From the NCBI RefSeq assembly GCF_001640805.2, contig NC_066850.1, positions 15,931,036 to 15,995,035 of the forward strand: a DNA stretch of 64,000 nucleotides. The letters are read 5' to 3'. The notes beneath the pieces were generated by a model. That model was not told the origin of the DNA, did not search any database, and worked only from the letters and a program-made list of their open reading frames with translations. Shown one piece after another: positions 1-10,861 of this stretch (positions are counted from its first letter, which is position 1; the number at the start of each line of letters is the position of its first letter). The position numbers were made by a program, and so were the translations under genes. This DNA comes from Lates calcarifer. Taxonomy: Eukaryota; Chordata; Actinopteri; Centropomidae.

Positions 1-2989
1 AGAAAAAAAGATGCATGGCTTTTCTGAGTATGCAACTAAAGTTGTGATGCTCTAATTCAGGTGCCTCGTGCATTCAGCTTCACTCTGATCTCACTACAAT
101 CTACGAGATGACCCAGATTCCAGGCAGCACCCTGCTGAAAAGAGAAGCAACTTTAAGTAAAGCCTGTGTAGGCACACAGCAAAAATAAACTATGTTTATA
201 ATGAAACTGCCACTGTCAGACATATTTTCTCAATATGACCGGTAGATGTGCAGCCAAAAGGTCATATTGTGAATGCTCCTATACAACAATTGAAAGAAGT
301 TGGAAGCTGTGCCACCTCAAAATTGATGGCAGACATTGACAGACTAGAAGAACCTTTAGACAAAGTGCAAGCATATTTCTGGTCTTGTGTATATTGCCTT
401 GTAAAGTGTCAACAGATTGTCATATCCTGTGTCTCTGATGCAAATTTAGATTTATTATAGAGAATTTACTGCCACTCCTGCACAACAGAGGTCAGCTGCA
501 TAACAATAAAGCTTGCCCATCTCCACCATGCAATACCATTGGATGGAGTTTAACCTGTTTTCTCATTTTACCATCTCTGCTGCTGGTGCTTGTGTGTGTA
601 TTTTAACATCAGCGGACAGCTCTCTATTCCTGTATCTGTATATTGTCACTGACTCAGCCTCCAACGCTGAATCCTGAGTGACAACATTACTCAGCTTAGT
701 TGGTCTGAGGTCTCTCAGACTTCACCATCAGGTGACATCCAGATAAACAAAACTAAGGAAGGCATCACTAACACTTCATTGTGTCAAGGGAGCAAAGAAC
801 TGTTGGTAACTATTCTTCCATTAATTAGGAGAACCCTCCCTCTTGTAAAGCAGATTTTTCCCAAGTGTCAAAAAGGACAGTTCTTCAACAGTGAATAAGG
901 ACTAACGAATAGCAAACGGATTACATTAGTCTAGATCTGAGCGCCTAGAGTGCCACAGACAGGAAGCATGTTATCCATCATTCAGGAGGACAAGACAGGA
1001 GAAACTCAATATTCTATTTAAATTGATGTCTAAAGAGGACTGTGTGTGCATGCATATAATCAAAAATAATAGAGAGGCCAATTACCTTTTTATGCTAGTA
1101 AAAACAAAAACTGATCTAACATAACGTAATCTAATTATCATACCAAACAGAGACAATGGTTCACCAAAGCCAAGCAAAATCTGACCTGCATCAAACCTAT
1201 GTTAGGAGGGGCCTTAGTTGACATATGTTCACTGACTCAGATCAACTGTCAGTCTGGGTATAATCCAACTGTGCCGGTTTTAAAGTGATATTAAGTTTCA
1301 CTGCAGCAGACAGACAAGAGAGAAAGGTCTCATGATAGTAAAAAGAAACAAGACTTAATCTCTTGTCATAATCAAGAAACTTGCTGAATAACTAGTGGGA
1401 GGATAACATTACAAACTACTGTATTCCTTTGTCTGGTCTTCCTTCCTTTGTGCAAAACAAAACAAAACTGACAAGAAGACAGGATTAACATGAAGTATGT
1501 GTTTTCACAAATGCAGCCATTATGGTTAATTTGACCACATTTTCCCATTATGGGATTATGTATGAAAATGGAGCCAATACCAAAATGGAAGTAAATTTAT
1601 TTCTGGCAATTTGACTGCTCAAGATGCAGCAACATTACCACTGACATTTTATATTGGCATAATGTGTGAATGGAAGTATTATATTCAGTGCTTGAATTAA
1701 ACTGTTCTGATCACCAGACAATAGATATTCAAGACACACTTATCTTACAGTAGCCAAAACCAATTTAGAAATCATACATCCTTTTCAGTTTAAATTCACT
1801 TGATACATTAACCCATCTGCCAGCATCTTGGGGACTGACTGGACATTAAACACATGAATTATTTGACCTTGACACTGCCGGGATTAACAGTTACAGACCA
1901 AGCCTGATGGTAAATGAGCTGATTTGACCTGTTGGCTATGAACCAACAAGTAAAACAGGATTGCTGAGAGAAAAGCTAATTGATGTCATTGAAACCAACA
2001 TACTATATAAACAAAGCCATTCTTGACAATGAGATTACAAATCAAGCAAGTATAATAACAATTAATGGTAGTGGTAGCTACAATGTATACAATCTAATAA
2101 CAACACTAAAAATGAGCTAAAAAGGCTACAATAAAGACAACATCAAAACAATTACGTTCCTGACAGGTTAGCTTGTGTGTTTAGCCTCATTTTTAGCTGC
2201 AGTTTCAATTAATTATTTAATCAATATTGACTAAATATGAAGGATATTGACCTTCATTGATATTTACACAACAAATTTACTTCTGTCGATTCACAATATC
2301 TAAAATTCAAACATAACGAAATATCCCCAACGATATTCAGTACTAGAGGCAACACATGCTAAATGACAAATTGACAGATAACGTTACTGACCATCCCAAG
2401 TGGACCAGCTGTAGGTAGCTAGCTAAGAGCACCTACAATATCTCATAGTAAGAAACAAACATGGTTTTCTGGAAAGAGATTTTAGTTTTCATTTGTGACT
2501 GTTAGCGTGAACTTATTATAACGGACTGGACACCACAGCTTAATGTACGCTTACACATTTGACACCAGTTTACATCACCGCAGCTAAGCCAGTCAACACT
2601 GCCACTGTAGCCATAAAGCTAACATCGGATGACTGCAAGGATTAACCATTAACGTTACTTTCTCCATTATACACTTAATCACACTGCTCACAGCCTTGTG
2701 TACTAGCTGCACGGCGTCACTATCACGGAAAGCACCACGACGCTTAACGTTAATATTTACACGAACATCTGCTTAGCGTCTACTGGCTATGCAGCAGGAG
2801 GAGGGGGATAGCGTTAGCACCTTTAGCATCGTTAGCTGCCTGCCACCCCCCACCGGTGGTTTTGCAGGGGGCATCGGAGTTTCCAAAAAAGCACGGCAAA
2901 ACCTCACAGACACCCACACACAGGCTGCTGTGATGTCTTTTGTTTATGTTCATATATGCGTGCGAAGGCGTGAAGTCCAAGAACCATAC
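1..2989 (-). other. zdhhc17: zdhhc17 intron 1 (partial), no exon seen
   Basis: This stretch lies downstream of the zdhhc17 exon 1 donor on the minus strand, so it should be the 5' part of intron 1. I looked for the next expected coding segment, which in the family starts EIKPQSHYNHGYGE, and found nothing resembling it. The base composition is AT-rich up to about 2.4 kb. From there to about 2.85 kb it is richer in CpG and in GCTAAC/GTTAGC and AACGTT words, consistent with the flank of a promoter. The open frames here are short and have no recognisable domain. Confidence 0.7.
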
Positions 2990-3052
2990 CTCGGGATGGA
3001 GAATAGGGACGCAGCCAGCTTCTTTCTCATATTCCTCCATAGCGTCGGCCAT
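2990..3052 (-). CDS. zdhhc17: Palmitoyltransferase ZDHHC17 (HIP14), first coding exon
   Basis: The exon encodes 21 residues, MADAMEEYEKEAGCVPILHPE, then meets a donor (GAG|GTATGG) in phase 0. The human ZDHHC17 N-terminus contains the closely similar MADGPDEYDTEAGCVPLLHPE, followed there by EIKPQSHYNHG. The AGCVP-LHPE core is diagnostic. The protein is a Golgi and vesicle multipass S-acyltransferase: its N-terminal ankyrin repeats bind substrates such as huntingtin and SNAP25, and its DHHC domain carries out acyl transfer. None of those domains is in the window. An in-frame TGA lies 33 bases 5' of the start codon with no ATG between, so translation must start here; the extra residues that precede this methionine in human are absent. 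It is divergent from osbpl8, as in the human locus. Confidence 0.9.
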
Positions 3053-3077
3053 CTTGGTGGTGATGTTCGCTGAGCAT
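3027..3077 (-). other. Short upstream ORF overlapping the zdhhc17 start
   Basis: An ATG at 3077 (minus strand) opens a 16-codon frame, MLSEHHHQDGRRYGGI, that ends with TGA at 3027-3029. It is out of frame with zdhhc17 and overlaps its start codon. If transcription starts upstream of 3077, ribosomes using it would bypass the zdhhc17 start, so it could lower translation. No evidence shows it is translated. Confidence 0.35.
3046..3057 (-). promoter_or_regulatory. zdhhc17: YY1-like site over the zdhhc17 start codon
   Basis: On the minus strand the start codon sits in CCAAGATGGCCG, which closely matches the YY1 consensus core AAGATGGC. YY1 sites at or just after the start codon are typical of broadly expressed TATA-less genes. 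The match is visible in the sequence; occupancy is inferred. Confidence 0.45.
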
Positions 3078-3150
3078 TGTGGGAATCAAGAGGCTGTGTA
3101 GGGGGGAAACAAACAGAGAGGAGAGAACCTGTCAAAAAACACACACACGA
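3053..3150 (-). promoter_or_regulatory. zdhhc17: zdhhc17 5' UTR and core promoter region
   Basis: This is the sequence directly upstream of the zdhhc17 start codon. No TATA box is apparent. On the minus strand ATTCCCACAATGC (3074-3086) resembles the ZNF143/THAP11 motif found in housekeeping promoters (typical core TTCCCAGAATGC). It sits so close to the start that it may be within the UTR. The transcription start itself cannot be placed. Confidence 0.5.
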
Positions 3151-3178
3151 AGGACAGGCCTTATCACGCAGAAGGTCA

Positions 3179-3201
3179 CATAATCACATCATGTGATTAT
3201 G
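3179..3201. repeat. Perfect 11-bp palindrome with 1-nt centre
   Basis: CATAATCACAT and ATGTGATTATG are exact reverse complements separated by a single C. The palindrome lies about 130 bp upstream of the zdhhc17 start codon. It could be a dimeric transcription-factor site, but no named factor is recognised. Confidence 0.6.
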
Positions 3202-5329
3202 AGATCTTATACATAATTTTCAAAATATCAAACACAATTACAAATAGTTATTATTGCAAACACTTCCTCTAAGGTTTTGTCAGACTAGCCCACTGTGTAG
3301 TTCTTGCCATTAAGAGGTTATTATGAATATGAAAAGGAAAAGAGCATATGGGAAATGTTCTCTTTCCCCAGACTTTCTCCAGCCTCTTGTGTCATGACCT
3401 TAAAACCTGCATTATTAGGTGTCTGTTACAAGATACAGAGTAGGTGTTGTATCCCACATCTCCTTAGCCAAGTCTGTGTTCTAAGCAAGACTTGAGCGAG
3501 CTACCTGTCTATCTATCTAACACTATCCAGACATTATACAGATTAGGAACATAAGCATCCTCCACGCCTCAGTTATTCACAGGTGAACAGTACTCTTCTG
3601 AATAGTGCAGTCAGGGCACTTGAACTAGAGGAGTATACTGCAGAGCTCATTGTTAATATTTTTGGGGAAATTATCGGATGTTTCTTTACATTTAGGTCAC
3701 AAAATATATAAATATATATAAACATAACAATTTAATTAACAATATATACACACACACATATATATTTAAACTTTTCTGACAAGGTTAGGTTCTCCAGGAT
3801 GCAGGACCATATGGTCATGACTTCTATACATACATGCAAAACAAACAGCATAATATCTGACATTTCATAAATACCCAATGGGAAGCAATGGCAACATTGC
3901 AGTTACAAATGCGTGCCTCTAGATGTTCTCCATACCCCATCGTACACTTACCTACTAAACCTAAACCTCCATTAGCCACTAGATGTCATCCTTTATCCAG
4001 GCATGCGTGCATAGTAAGAATAGTAATAGTAAAGCTTACAAACCAACAGCTTTTACTGTGTGCTTAAAATATTATCATAGGAGCTACCAAAATATGACAA
4101 TAATGACAATATACACATACCCCAGAGAGTGCATTATAGAAATTTTATTTTTTTTTAATCTTATGTATATATTTTAGTAATTAAAGTGTCATGCATAACT
4201 ACACTGGTTCTATCAGTGATTTGGAGCATTCAGCTGGACAACGTTTACAGTGAAAGTGGACTGAAATGATCACTTCTGTGGTATCCTGTCCAGCCAGGCG
4301 AATCAAACAATCACCGAGCAGAATCAAGGGAGGAAGACGCTTGTTGTCGTGTCAAGTTACCCCGTCACATAACAGAGTATTGAGTGTTTCACTTTCAAAA
4401 TAAAGTTTGGACCAGAGCATTGGTACAAATATGGAAATGAACGTAATTACCTCTGCTATTATACTGTGGCTAATAACAATAATATTATTATATGAGAATA
4501 TCAGTTATATAACACTAAGCACAAAACTAATTCAAGTTAACTGCAAATTGACCAAGAAGAGCAATTTAATAAACTGTGACTAAATAGTGTCAATGTTCAC
4601 ACAGTATAATATACAGTAAACAATATGAAAGACAAGTCAAGAGAATACTAGAATGGGCTGAAAGATAATTGAGAAACAAATAAAAACAACAAAACAGAAA
4701 AATGAATGTTTATTTAAAAATAATGGAAAAAAGGGTATTTCCATTAACATGATAACCTTATGATATGAGAAAATCAAGCTGTGATAAACTTATTCTTTTA
4801 AGATACAAACCAAATAAATTATTAAAGAAACAAGAGCACATAGATAAATAAATGCTGCAAGTTCTATGATTTTGTTTTTAATGGGTGCTAATTCAGAGTC
4901 TGGTTTGAAGGGGTGAACAGTTCTGGGTGTTGTCACAGAAGAAAACTCACCTGTGATCTGCATGGTGGAACATTTTTTAGGTAGCCAAAAAAGTGAACCT
5001 TTTATTTTATTATACTTTGATTTGTATAATCCAAGATTTAAGACTGTATCTGTTCAAAAGTAATAAGTTAAAAGACAGACAGACTAGGTAAAGCAATTTT
5101 GATTAAAGTAAATAAGAGTGAAGAACATGAAATGGAGTAATAATAAATGGAGTAAAAGAGTTTCTCTTTGGGCTTTTATTTTGAAGTTAAAAACAGGAAA
5201 TGATGTGTATTATTGGTATTTTAACCTTTGTCCAATCAAGCCCATGACAGAATCGTGCAGGCAGGCTAGTGGCTAACAAGTTGGCTCTAAATCGCTGGTA
5301 TTTGAAAGTAGAGAGCATACTAGAGATAG
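3202..5329. other. Intergenic region between zdhhc17 and osbpl8
   Basis: This is AT-rich DNA between the two divergent promoters. It contains an AT/CA-rich low-complexity patch at about 3703-3770 and otherwise no exon, RNA gene or clear repeat. The distance between start regions, roughly 2.3 kb, is longer than a classical bidirectional promoter. Confidence 0.6.
3703..3770. repeat. AT/CA-rich low-complexity tract
   Basis: Alternating TATATA and CACACA runs lie around an ATTTAATTAA core. It is simple sequence with no coding potential. Confidence 0.6.
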
Positions 5330-5574
5330 TGAAGTTAATCTTTTCCCGTTCAAACTATAATACTGGACCTACATGACGCGGGTGGTCTAAGGAGGACGCC
5401 AGCCATCACAGGCTGAAACAGTGACTGCCTAATAATAAACATTAACACGTCGTCAGCTAACAGTTAGCAGACAGACAAACGCCTGTCCATAAGGACTGAG
5501 TGAATATTTAGAGCCAGTGTTTCCCTGCGTGAGCCAGTCGTACAACCCACCGGCAGTCCCCCAACGAAGAAAAG
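5330..5574 (+). promoter_or_regulatory. osbpl8: osbpl8 upstream promoter and untranslated first exon
   Basis: This is a CpG-containing block in otherwise AT-rich DNA, ending at a strong donor (GAAAAG|GTGAGT, GT at 5575-5576). No convincing initiating ATG frame runs into the donor, so I read it as a 5' untranslated exon. It lies head to head with zdhhc17, which matches the position of the OSBPL8 5' end in human. The first base of the exon is unknown. Two more donor-like sites follow at 5894 (ACG|GTGAGG) and 5925 (AGTG|GTGAGT), so the exon may have several 3' ends or there may be more than one untranslated exon. Confidence 0.5.
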
Positions 5575-6945
5575 GTGAGTGCCATACAAACAAAATAAGA
5601 ACAGGAAATGAACGCTGCCTTCCACCTGCTAATGTTGATTAAACGCAGCTAGCTTAATTGCTAATTCGCCGTGAATGTCTGTGGCGAGTTGACAGCCGTG
5701 ACTCTGCAGTCGAGCAGTGCGTATTATTATGTAATAAACCAGGACTAGCGATAGCTGAGGATTAAGTCTAACAGCGTCTCCATTTCCATTCGTCTCTGCA
5801 GGCTGTCCCAACTTATACTCTAACGTGAACCTTTCGAGGAATAGTCTACATTTAGTTAAAGGCATTTAATGTTAGCCCCTTTGCAGCCGCACGGTGAGGA
5901 CGCGAAGTGCCATACAGCAAAGTGGTGAGTGTTAAAGCGTGTTTAATTTGAATTTCCTTCAACCACACTGTATCTGGATGATTTATGGAAGAAGATGTGC
6001 ATTTGTAATCAGTTTGGCTGTGGTATGTTTCAAGAACAGAGTCAGCAGTGCTTCCCCTGCTGTCTGCATTTTATTCCCCGTGATCCTGCTGCAGTGTTGC
6101 ATGTCTGCAGCCTCTTCATCCCTGGTGCTCTATTACCACTTTCACTTGACGGGAGCCAGGATCAGAAACAGGAGACTGAACGGCATTAAGAACCTTTTCC
6201 TAATTGTGTCAGACAGCAGCCGGTAGCATCCGGTAGCCTGTCATCGGATACCTGACATCGCTTGTCATGGTATCCACCTGCGTTTTTTTAAAGCTTTTTC
6301 TCTTCGATTTCCTGCCCAGTAGACGGCCAATAAGGTTTTATAGTGGGATGGTACGTTTAAAGACTAGTATTGTTTTGGGCATGAAAATGGTTAGACCCGA
6401 AGGCACTGCATCAATGGCTTTCAAGTGATTTAAGTTAATGATGAAAACCCATCAGTAGTCTATATTCTGTATACTTGAGCCAACTTAGGTTCTGCCAGTC
6501 ATATACTGTATTTCCATGTTTTCCATCCTGTGTGTATTTGCATATAAATGAAGGGTAATCCCAGACTTTCCATGACAGACTTTTGTTGAGGTGAGGCGTG
6601 CAATCCAGGGTCACAGGAGCGCCCAGCTCATTTGTCAGTCAAATGGAGTTTCCATGCAGCCCTTCTTGACCCACAGCTTGTTGTGTGTGCACTTCTCAGG
6701 TTGACAAACGTAGCTCTAAATTTTGGAGCATCAGCGTTATATTAATGCTCACATGCAAAGGAAACCAGAGATATTATTTTTTACATAGTTTGTTTGCACA
6801 GGTGGTGGAAGGAAAAGCACTCAACCAGCAAATGAAACTAGAATGGTTTCATACAGGGGGAACACTGTATTCTGCACACAGCAGAATCCAAAAGAAGTGT
6901 TCTTTCTTGTAAATATTGATGCACTTTGTATGTCAGGTGGGTCAG
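5575..6945 (+). other. osbpl8: osbpl8 intron 1, promoter-proximal part
   Basis: CpG remains elevated up to about 5.95 kb, where the additional donor-like sites lie. A short tandem, ATCCGGTAGC-like and repeated twice, sits near 6220-6240. No coding exon is supported. Confidence 0.5.
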
Positions 6946-7256
6946 GATTGCAGCTATTTTCATAATCAATCAAAATGCCAATAATTTTCCTACTTAAGCA
7001 ATTATTGTTTACTGTACAGATAGTGAGAAAACTGTGAAATATACTTTTTATAGTTTGAGCCCAGGTGCATATAAAAAGATATTAAATTTACAGTGATATA
7101 AAACAGAAAATCAGCACATTTAATGAAGTGAAACCATTAAAGAATGTCTGGTGTTTTACTTGGAAAAAAGACAGAAACAATTAATCAGTTGTTAAAATAA
7201 CTGGTATGCTCCTTTGATCAGCTTATTGTTTAAGTGACTAATTATTTCAGCACTAA
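6946..7256. mobile_element. MITE-like teleost dispersed repeat, near complete
   Basis: One end reads ATTGCAGCTATTTTCATAAT and the other GACTAATTATTTCAGCAC. Both match the ends of a very common percomorph element, whose copies start GGCTGCAACTAACGATTATT and end AATCGTTTCAGCTC. Internal landmarks of that family are also present: a GATAGTGAGAAAACTGTGAAATA-like segment, a GCCCAGGTG segment, and AACAATTAATCAG near the end. It is too short to code for a transposase. A second, opposite-orientation fragment lies at 38242-38323. Confidence 0.65.
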
Positions 7257-10200
7257 TTTGTTTTATCGTACACATAGAAGCTTCCAAAATTGCAGGAGGG
7301 TGTTATGACATTTGGTCAGCATGCATGTATCCTAAATATGCTATTCAAATTCTACACTTCACCACAAAAGCACTCTCAGTACTTTTGTGTACTGTACTGT
7401 GTATGGAGACCTATTACAATGAAAAATAGGGCATTAGTGGAACATTTACCTTGACGTGCACAGTTATGATAACGAAGCTGGTTGATTATGCCAGTGCTGG
7501 GCTAGAAGACTATGTTGGGGAGAGGCTGTTTCTTTGTATACCAGCCGCTTAACAAGGCTGTGTCTGCAGAAGTTATGTTGAGCAGGTGGTATATTTCATA
7601 GACACTATTTCCTTCTGTGCAGTAGGTAAATTAGGTGTCTACATAAAATCCCTTGTGTGGGGCAGAATGCTGTACAGCCACATTAGCCTCTACGCTTGTT
7701 TTCACAGAGCTGAAGGGTGTAGCCTTGTGTCCACACAACAAAAGCTTTCATTTGCCTTTTATTGTTTTATGTGTTTGCCCATGCATGAGGAATCAGATAA
7801 TGTTGGTAAAATGGGTTGGACAAGTTGTAGTGAGCAGATTTGACTGATTTTTTTAGACTCTTATTTTTCCACTAGTGGTTTACTGAGTTTGAAAGCTTTT
7901 TGTCAATATCCACCTTGAAAACAAACATGAAAAAAAGAGAATATCCATTAGGGGATTGTTCAATGTGTTTTTGACTGTTACTGTCCCATATTTCATTATA
8001 TTATATCAGTTACTTTCATGACATGAAAATTATACTCAGTTATTCACCTGAGCTTCCCACATTCTACTAATTTGGCTGCTATGGATGCACTGAAATCTAA
8101 ACATTCATGGACTGTATTCATATTAAGCATTTCAACTGATTCAGAAAGGTCTTTTTGCTATTTGAAAATTTCTGTTGTTGCAGCTATAAGGCGTTTTCTG
8201 AATGGAGTATTGCTTTCCAGTAAAATATGAATCACTCTGCAACACAAAGACGGGCATCTGCCACTGGAGCACATGACTGTGACTCGCAGCAGCTTGTCTG
8301 TTTGCCACCTTTGCAAAATGTCATATACTGGAAACTGTACTGGGATTGAATCTATTCTGCGATGAAATCTGTTTCTCTGTCTCTATTGTATTGAGAAATA
8401 CTTTTTCTTTTCGTATACTGTCAGCCAGATTTTTCTGAAGCTACTGGGAGTGGTTCTGTCTTGGTGTAGTCTGCGTCATGATTTGGGAGTGGCGCTTTAT
8501 TATTTCTAATTTGTGTATTAAACATGGTAATGTATTCATACCTGTTACATACACAAATATTGAAAGAGTTAAAGACTGCTGACATTCCTAAATAAGTATA
8601 GACAGAGCACAGTTAGTGTTTATGTCTGCTATTACCAACAGAGGGTATAAGCTATGAGCCTTGTGAAATAAAGTATGCATTTATAGTTGTTAGTCACAGT
8701 TAAAGGGCCCTCACTGAACAAATATTCACCTGTCAGCAAGTCACGTCCCACAGCAGCCTCGCCTCTTCCTGCCTCCAGACTGAAAACACTGTTAGGAGCT
8801 GTAACAAATGGTGTGTTGCACGTGAAGTTATTGAAATGCCAAGGCCGGTGCATCAGTGCAGGCTAATTTTCCCAGCTGGGACACTCAGGCCACTGGCTGT
8901 GGGTTGGCTTATTGGATGCATTTGCTCTGACAAATGCCAGATGTGCTCAAAGTGAGATAGTTGCCTCTCACTTCTTGTCAGTGTGGATTTATCCAACAGC
9001 GGCACACAAATCAGGTTACAATTTGGCCCACTTCTTGTTAGTGTGTGGTTCAACAGCCTTTATTGCCATCTGTGAGAGCGTTAGCTAAGGCTTACCAATG
9101 AAAACAGCTGTTTTTATTCCAATGAAACCATATTATTGTGTACCTTTCATTTAATTGTCTCAGCCTTCATTATTCCGAGGATCTCGACCGTAGCTGGCTC
9201 TCATACATCAAACAAAACTGAACAAACATGCCTTTCATTTGCACCTGTCTCCAGTGATGACAGGGTTTAGTTAAGCAAGGCTTCTTGTGTCAGCCTTGCA
9301 TCAGGCCCACTGCTGAGCTGGACTTGCTTATTTGATAAAGGAGCGTGGGGGCGTCAGGCCCTTTATGAATGTCTCCGTCTATTAACTTCACTGTCCGCCC
9401 TCGTCAGGCCCAAAGAGCATTGCCTCAGAGGTAGGGGAACCTTATTACTGCCCACCTGAGCTGCTGCATCTTCCTGCATCGCAGATCTGCTGGTTTCAGG
9501 AGATTCACCAGTGGGCTGCCTCCACTATTAAACACTGCAGGAAACCCTGACAGCTGCACTATCCATAGAAATTAATGACCTTGCTTTGCCCAATGTCATA
9601 CTTGTGATTGGTGTGAAATCAGGGTTAGGGTGATACTTTCAATCATCAGTGACATTCTTACCAAATCTAGTTCTAATTGAGATTAATTCATTTTTGGTTA
9701 AGGTTTGAGAGACTCTTCATTCAACTCTTCAGCTTTAATGATTATTGGACCAGAGTCTTATTTGCTCTCCACAAATGTTCATGGAAGTCAGACTGAGGCC
9801 TTACCCTCACAGAGGAATCTTGCTTTGCAGCATAACTGTCATTACCAGCTTCCAGTCTCACAGAGGACGATGCCTCCAGTCCACACCAAAAACCATTGTG
9901 TCTGAGCTCATGATTGATGTAAGCCAGCCTGAAATAAAGCTTGGCTCAGCACAGTGTGTGTAATTGAAGCCATTGACCACGCCCAGAATTGTACTGAGGA
10001 CATATCAAGTATGCCGCAGAGTATTCAGAAGAAGAGAAAGCAAACATCCTGGATACAACATCTGACAGGTGACGCAAATGATTATCACTGAATCATGTTT
10101 TTGCGTGAGACCTTGAAGTTGAAAGACTGTAATCCGCATATGCAGCTTTCAGAAAGGGTTAGTAAAATATGTCTGTGTTCTTTGAACAGTGGAAACAAAG

Positions 10201-10830
10201 GCGCTGGAGTATGGCTTTTCTTTTTCTGTATTACTCTATTTATGTGCCCTGGGCAATGGTTTTTGAAGGTTTTTTTTTTATTTGTATTGGCTGTAAATAT
10301 GTTACTGCAGGAAAAAAGACGTATACATTTAGTAAACGAAAAGAAAATGATCTCAAAGGGACGTTTGTGCTCTTGAGGTTTTAGTTATGTTCCCAATGTG
10401 AAGTTAAATTCCCATTTTTTCCACAGCTCGTCTTCTTTCTCCCACTCAAAACAGGTTGCATCTATTACACATGCCAGACAGCCCTTAGAACTTAGCATGC
10501 TTTAAGTTTTCAAATTGAAAAGTGCAAAAAATGTCCTTCACAGGCAGAAAATGTCAGAACCATTTACCACTTTATCCCAAACACTGGTTAATCAGAATAG
10601 AGGTGGTAAATTAAGGGAGCATAGTGGTAGTAATTTAACAGTTTAAATGTTAAAGCAGCAGTATAAAATATCCACAGACATACATCCATGCTCTGCTTTC
10701 TAGTGTCCTGATTGACTCATTCAGACCCCAGAGTCCTGTACACAGCTGCAGCTCTTTGAGGGATGCACAATCCCTTGCTTTTGATGAGCCTGTTTGATAT
10801 AGCACCATGCAGTTGCTTTTTTCAGCTCAT

Positions 10831-10833
<3 letters not shown>
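7257..10833 (+). other. osbpl8: osbpl8 intron 1, non-coding
   Basis: I see no exon, RNA gene or clear element. The segment at about 9600-9900 is slightly less AT-rich than its surroundings, but I find no domain or splice-site pair to support an exon. Confidence 0.5.

Positions 10834-10861
<28 letters not shown>
10834..10861. repeat. (GA)n microsatellite
   Basis: An uninterrupted GA run of about 28 bp. Confidence 0.95.

Noticed and set aside
642..691. Imperfect hairpin TTGTCACTGACTCAGC...GAGTGACAA
   Set aside because: The arms are interrupted by mismatches and a gap; no context suggests an RNA gene.
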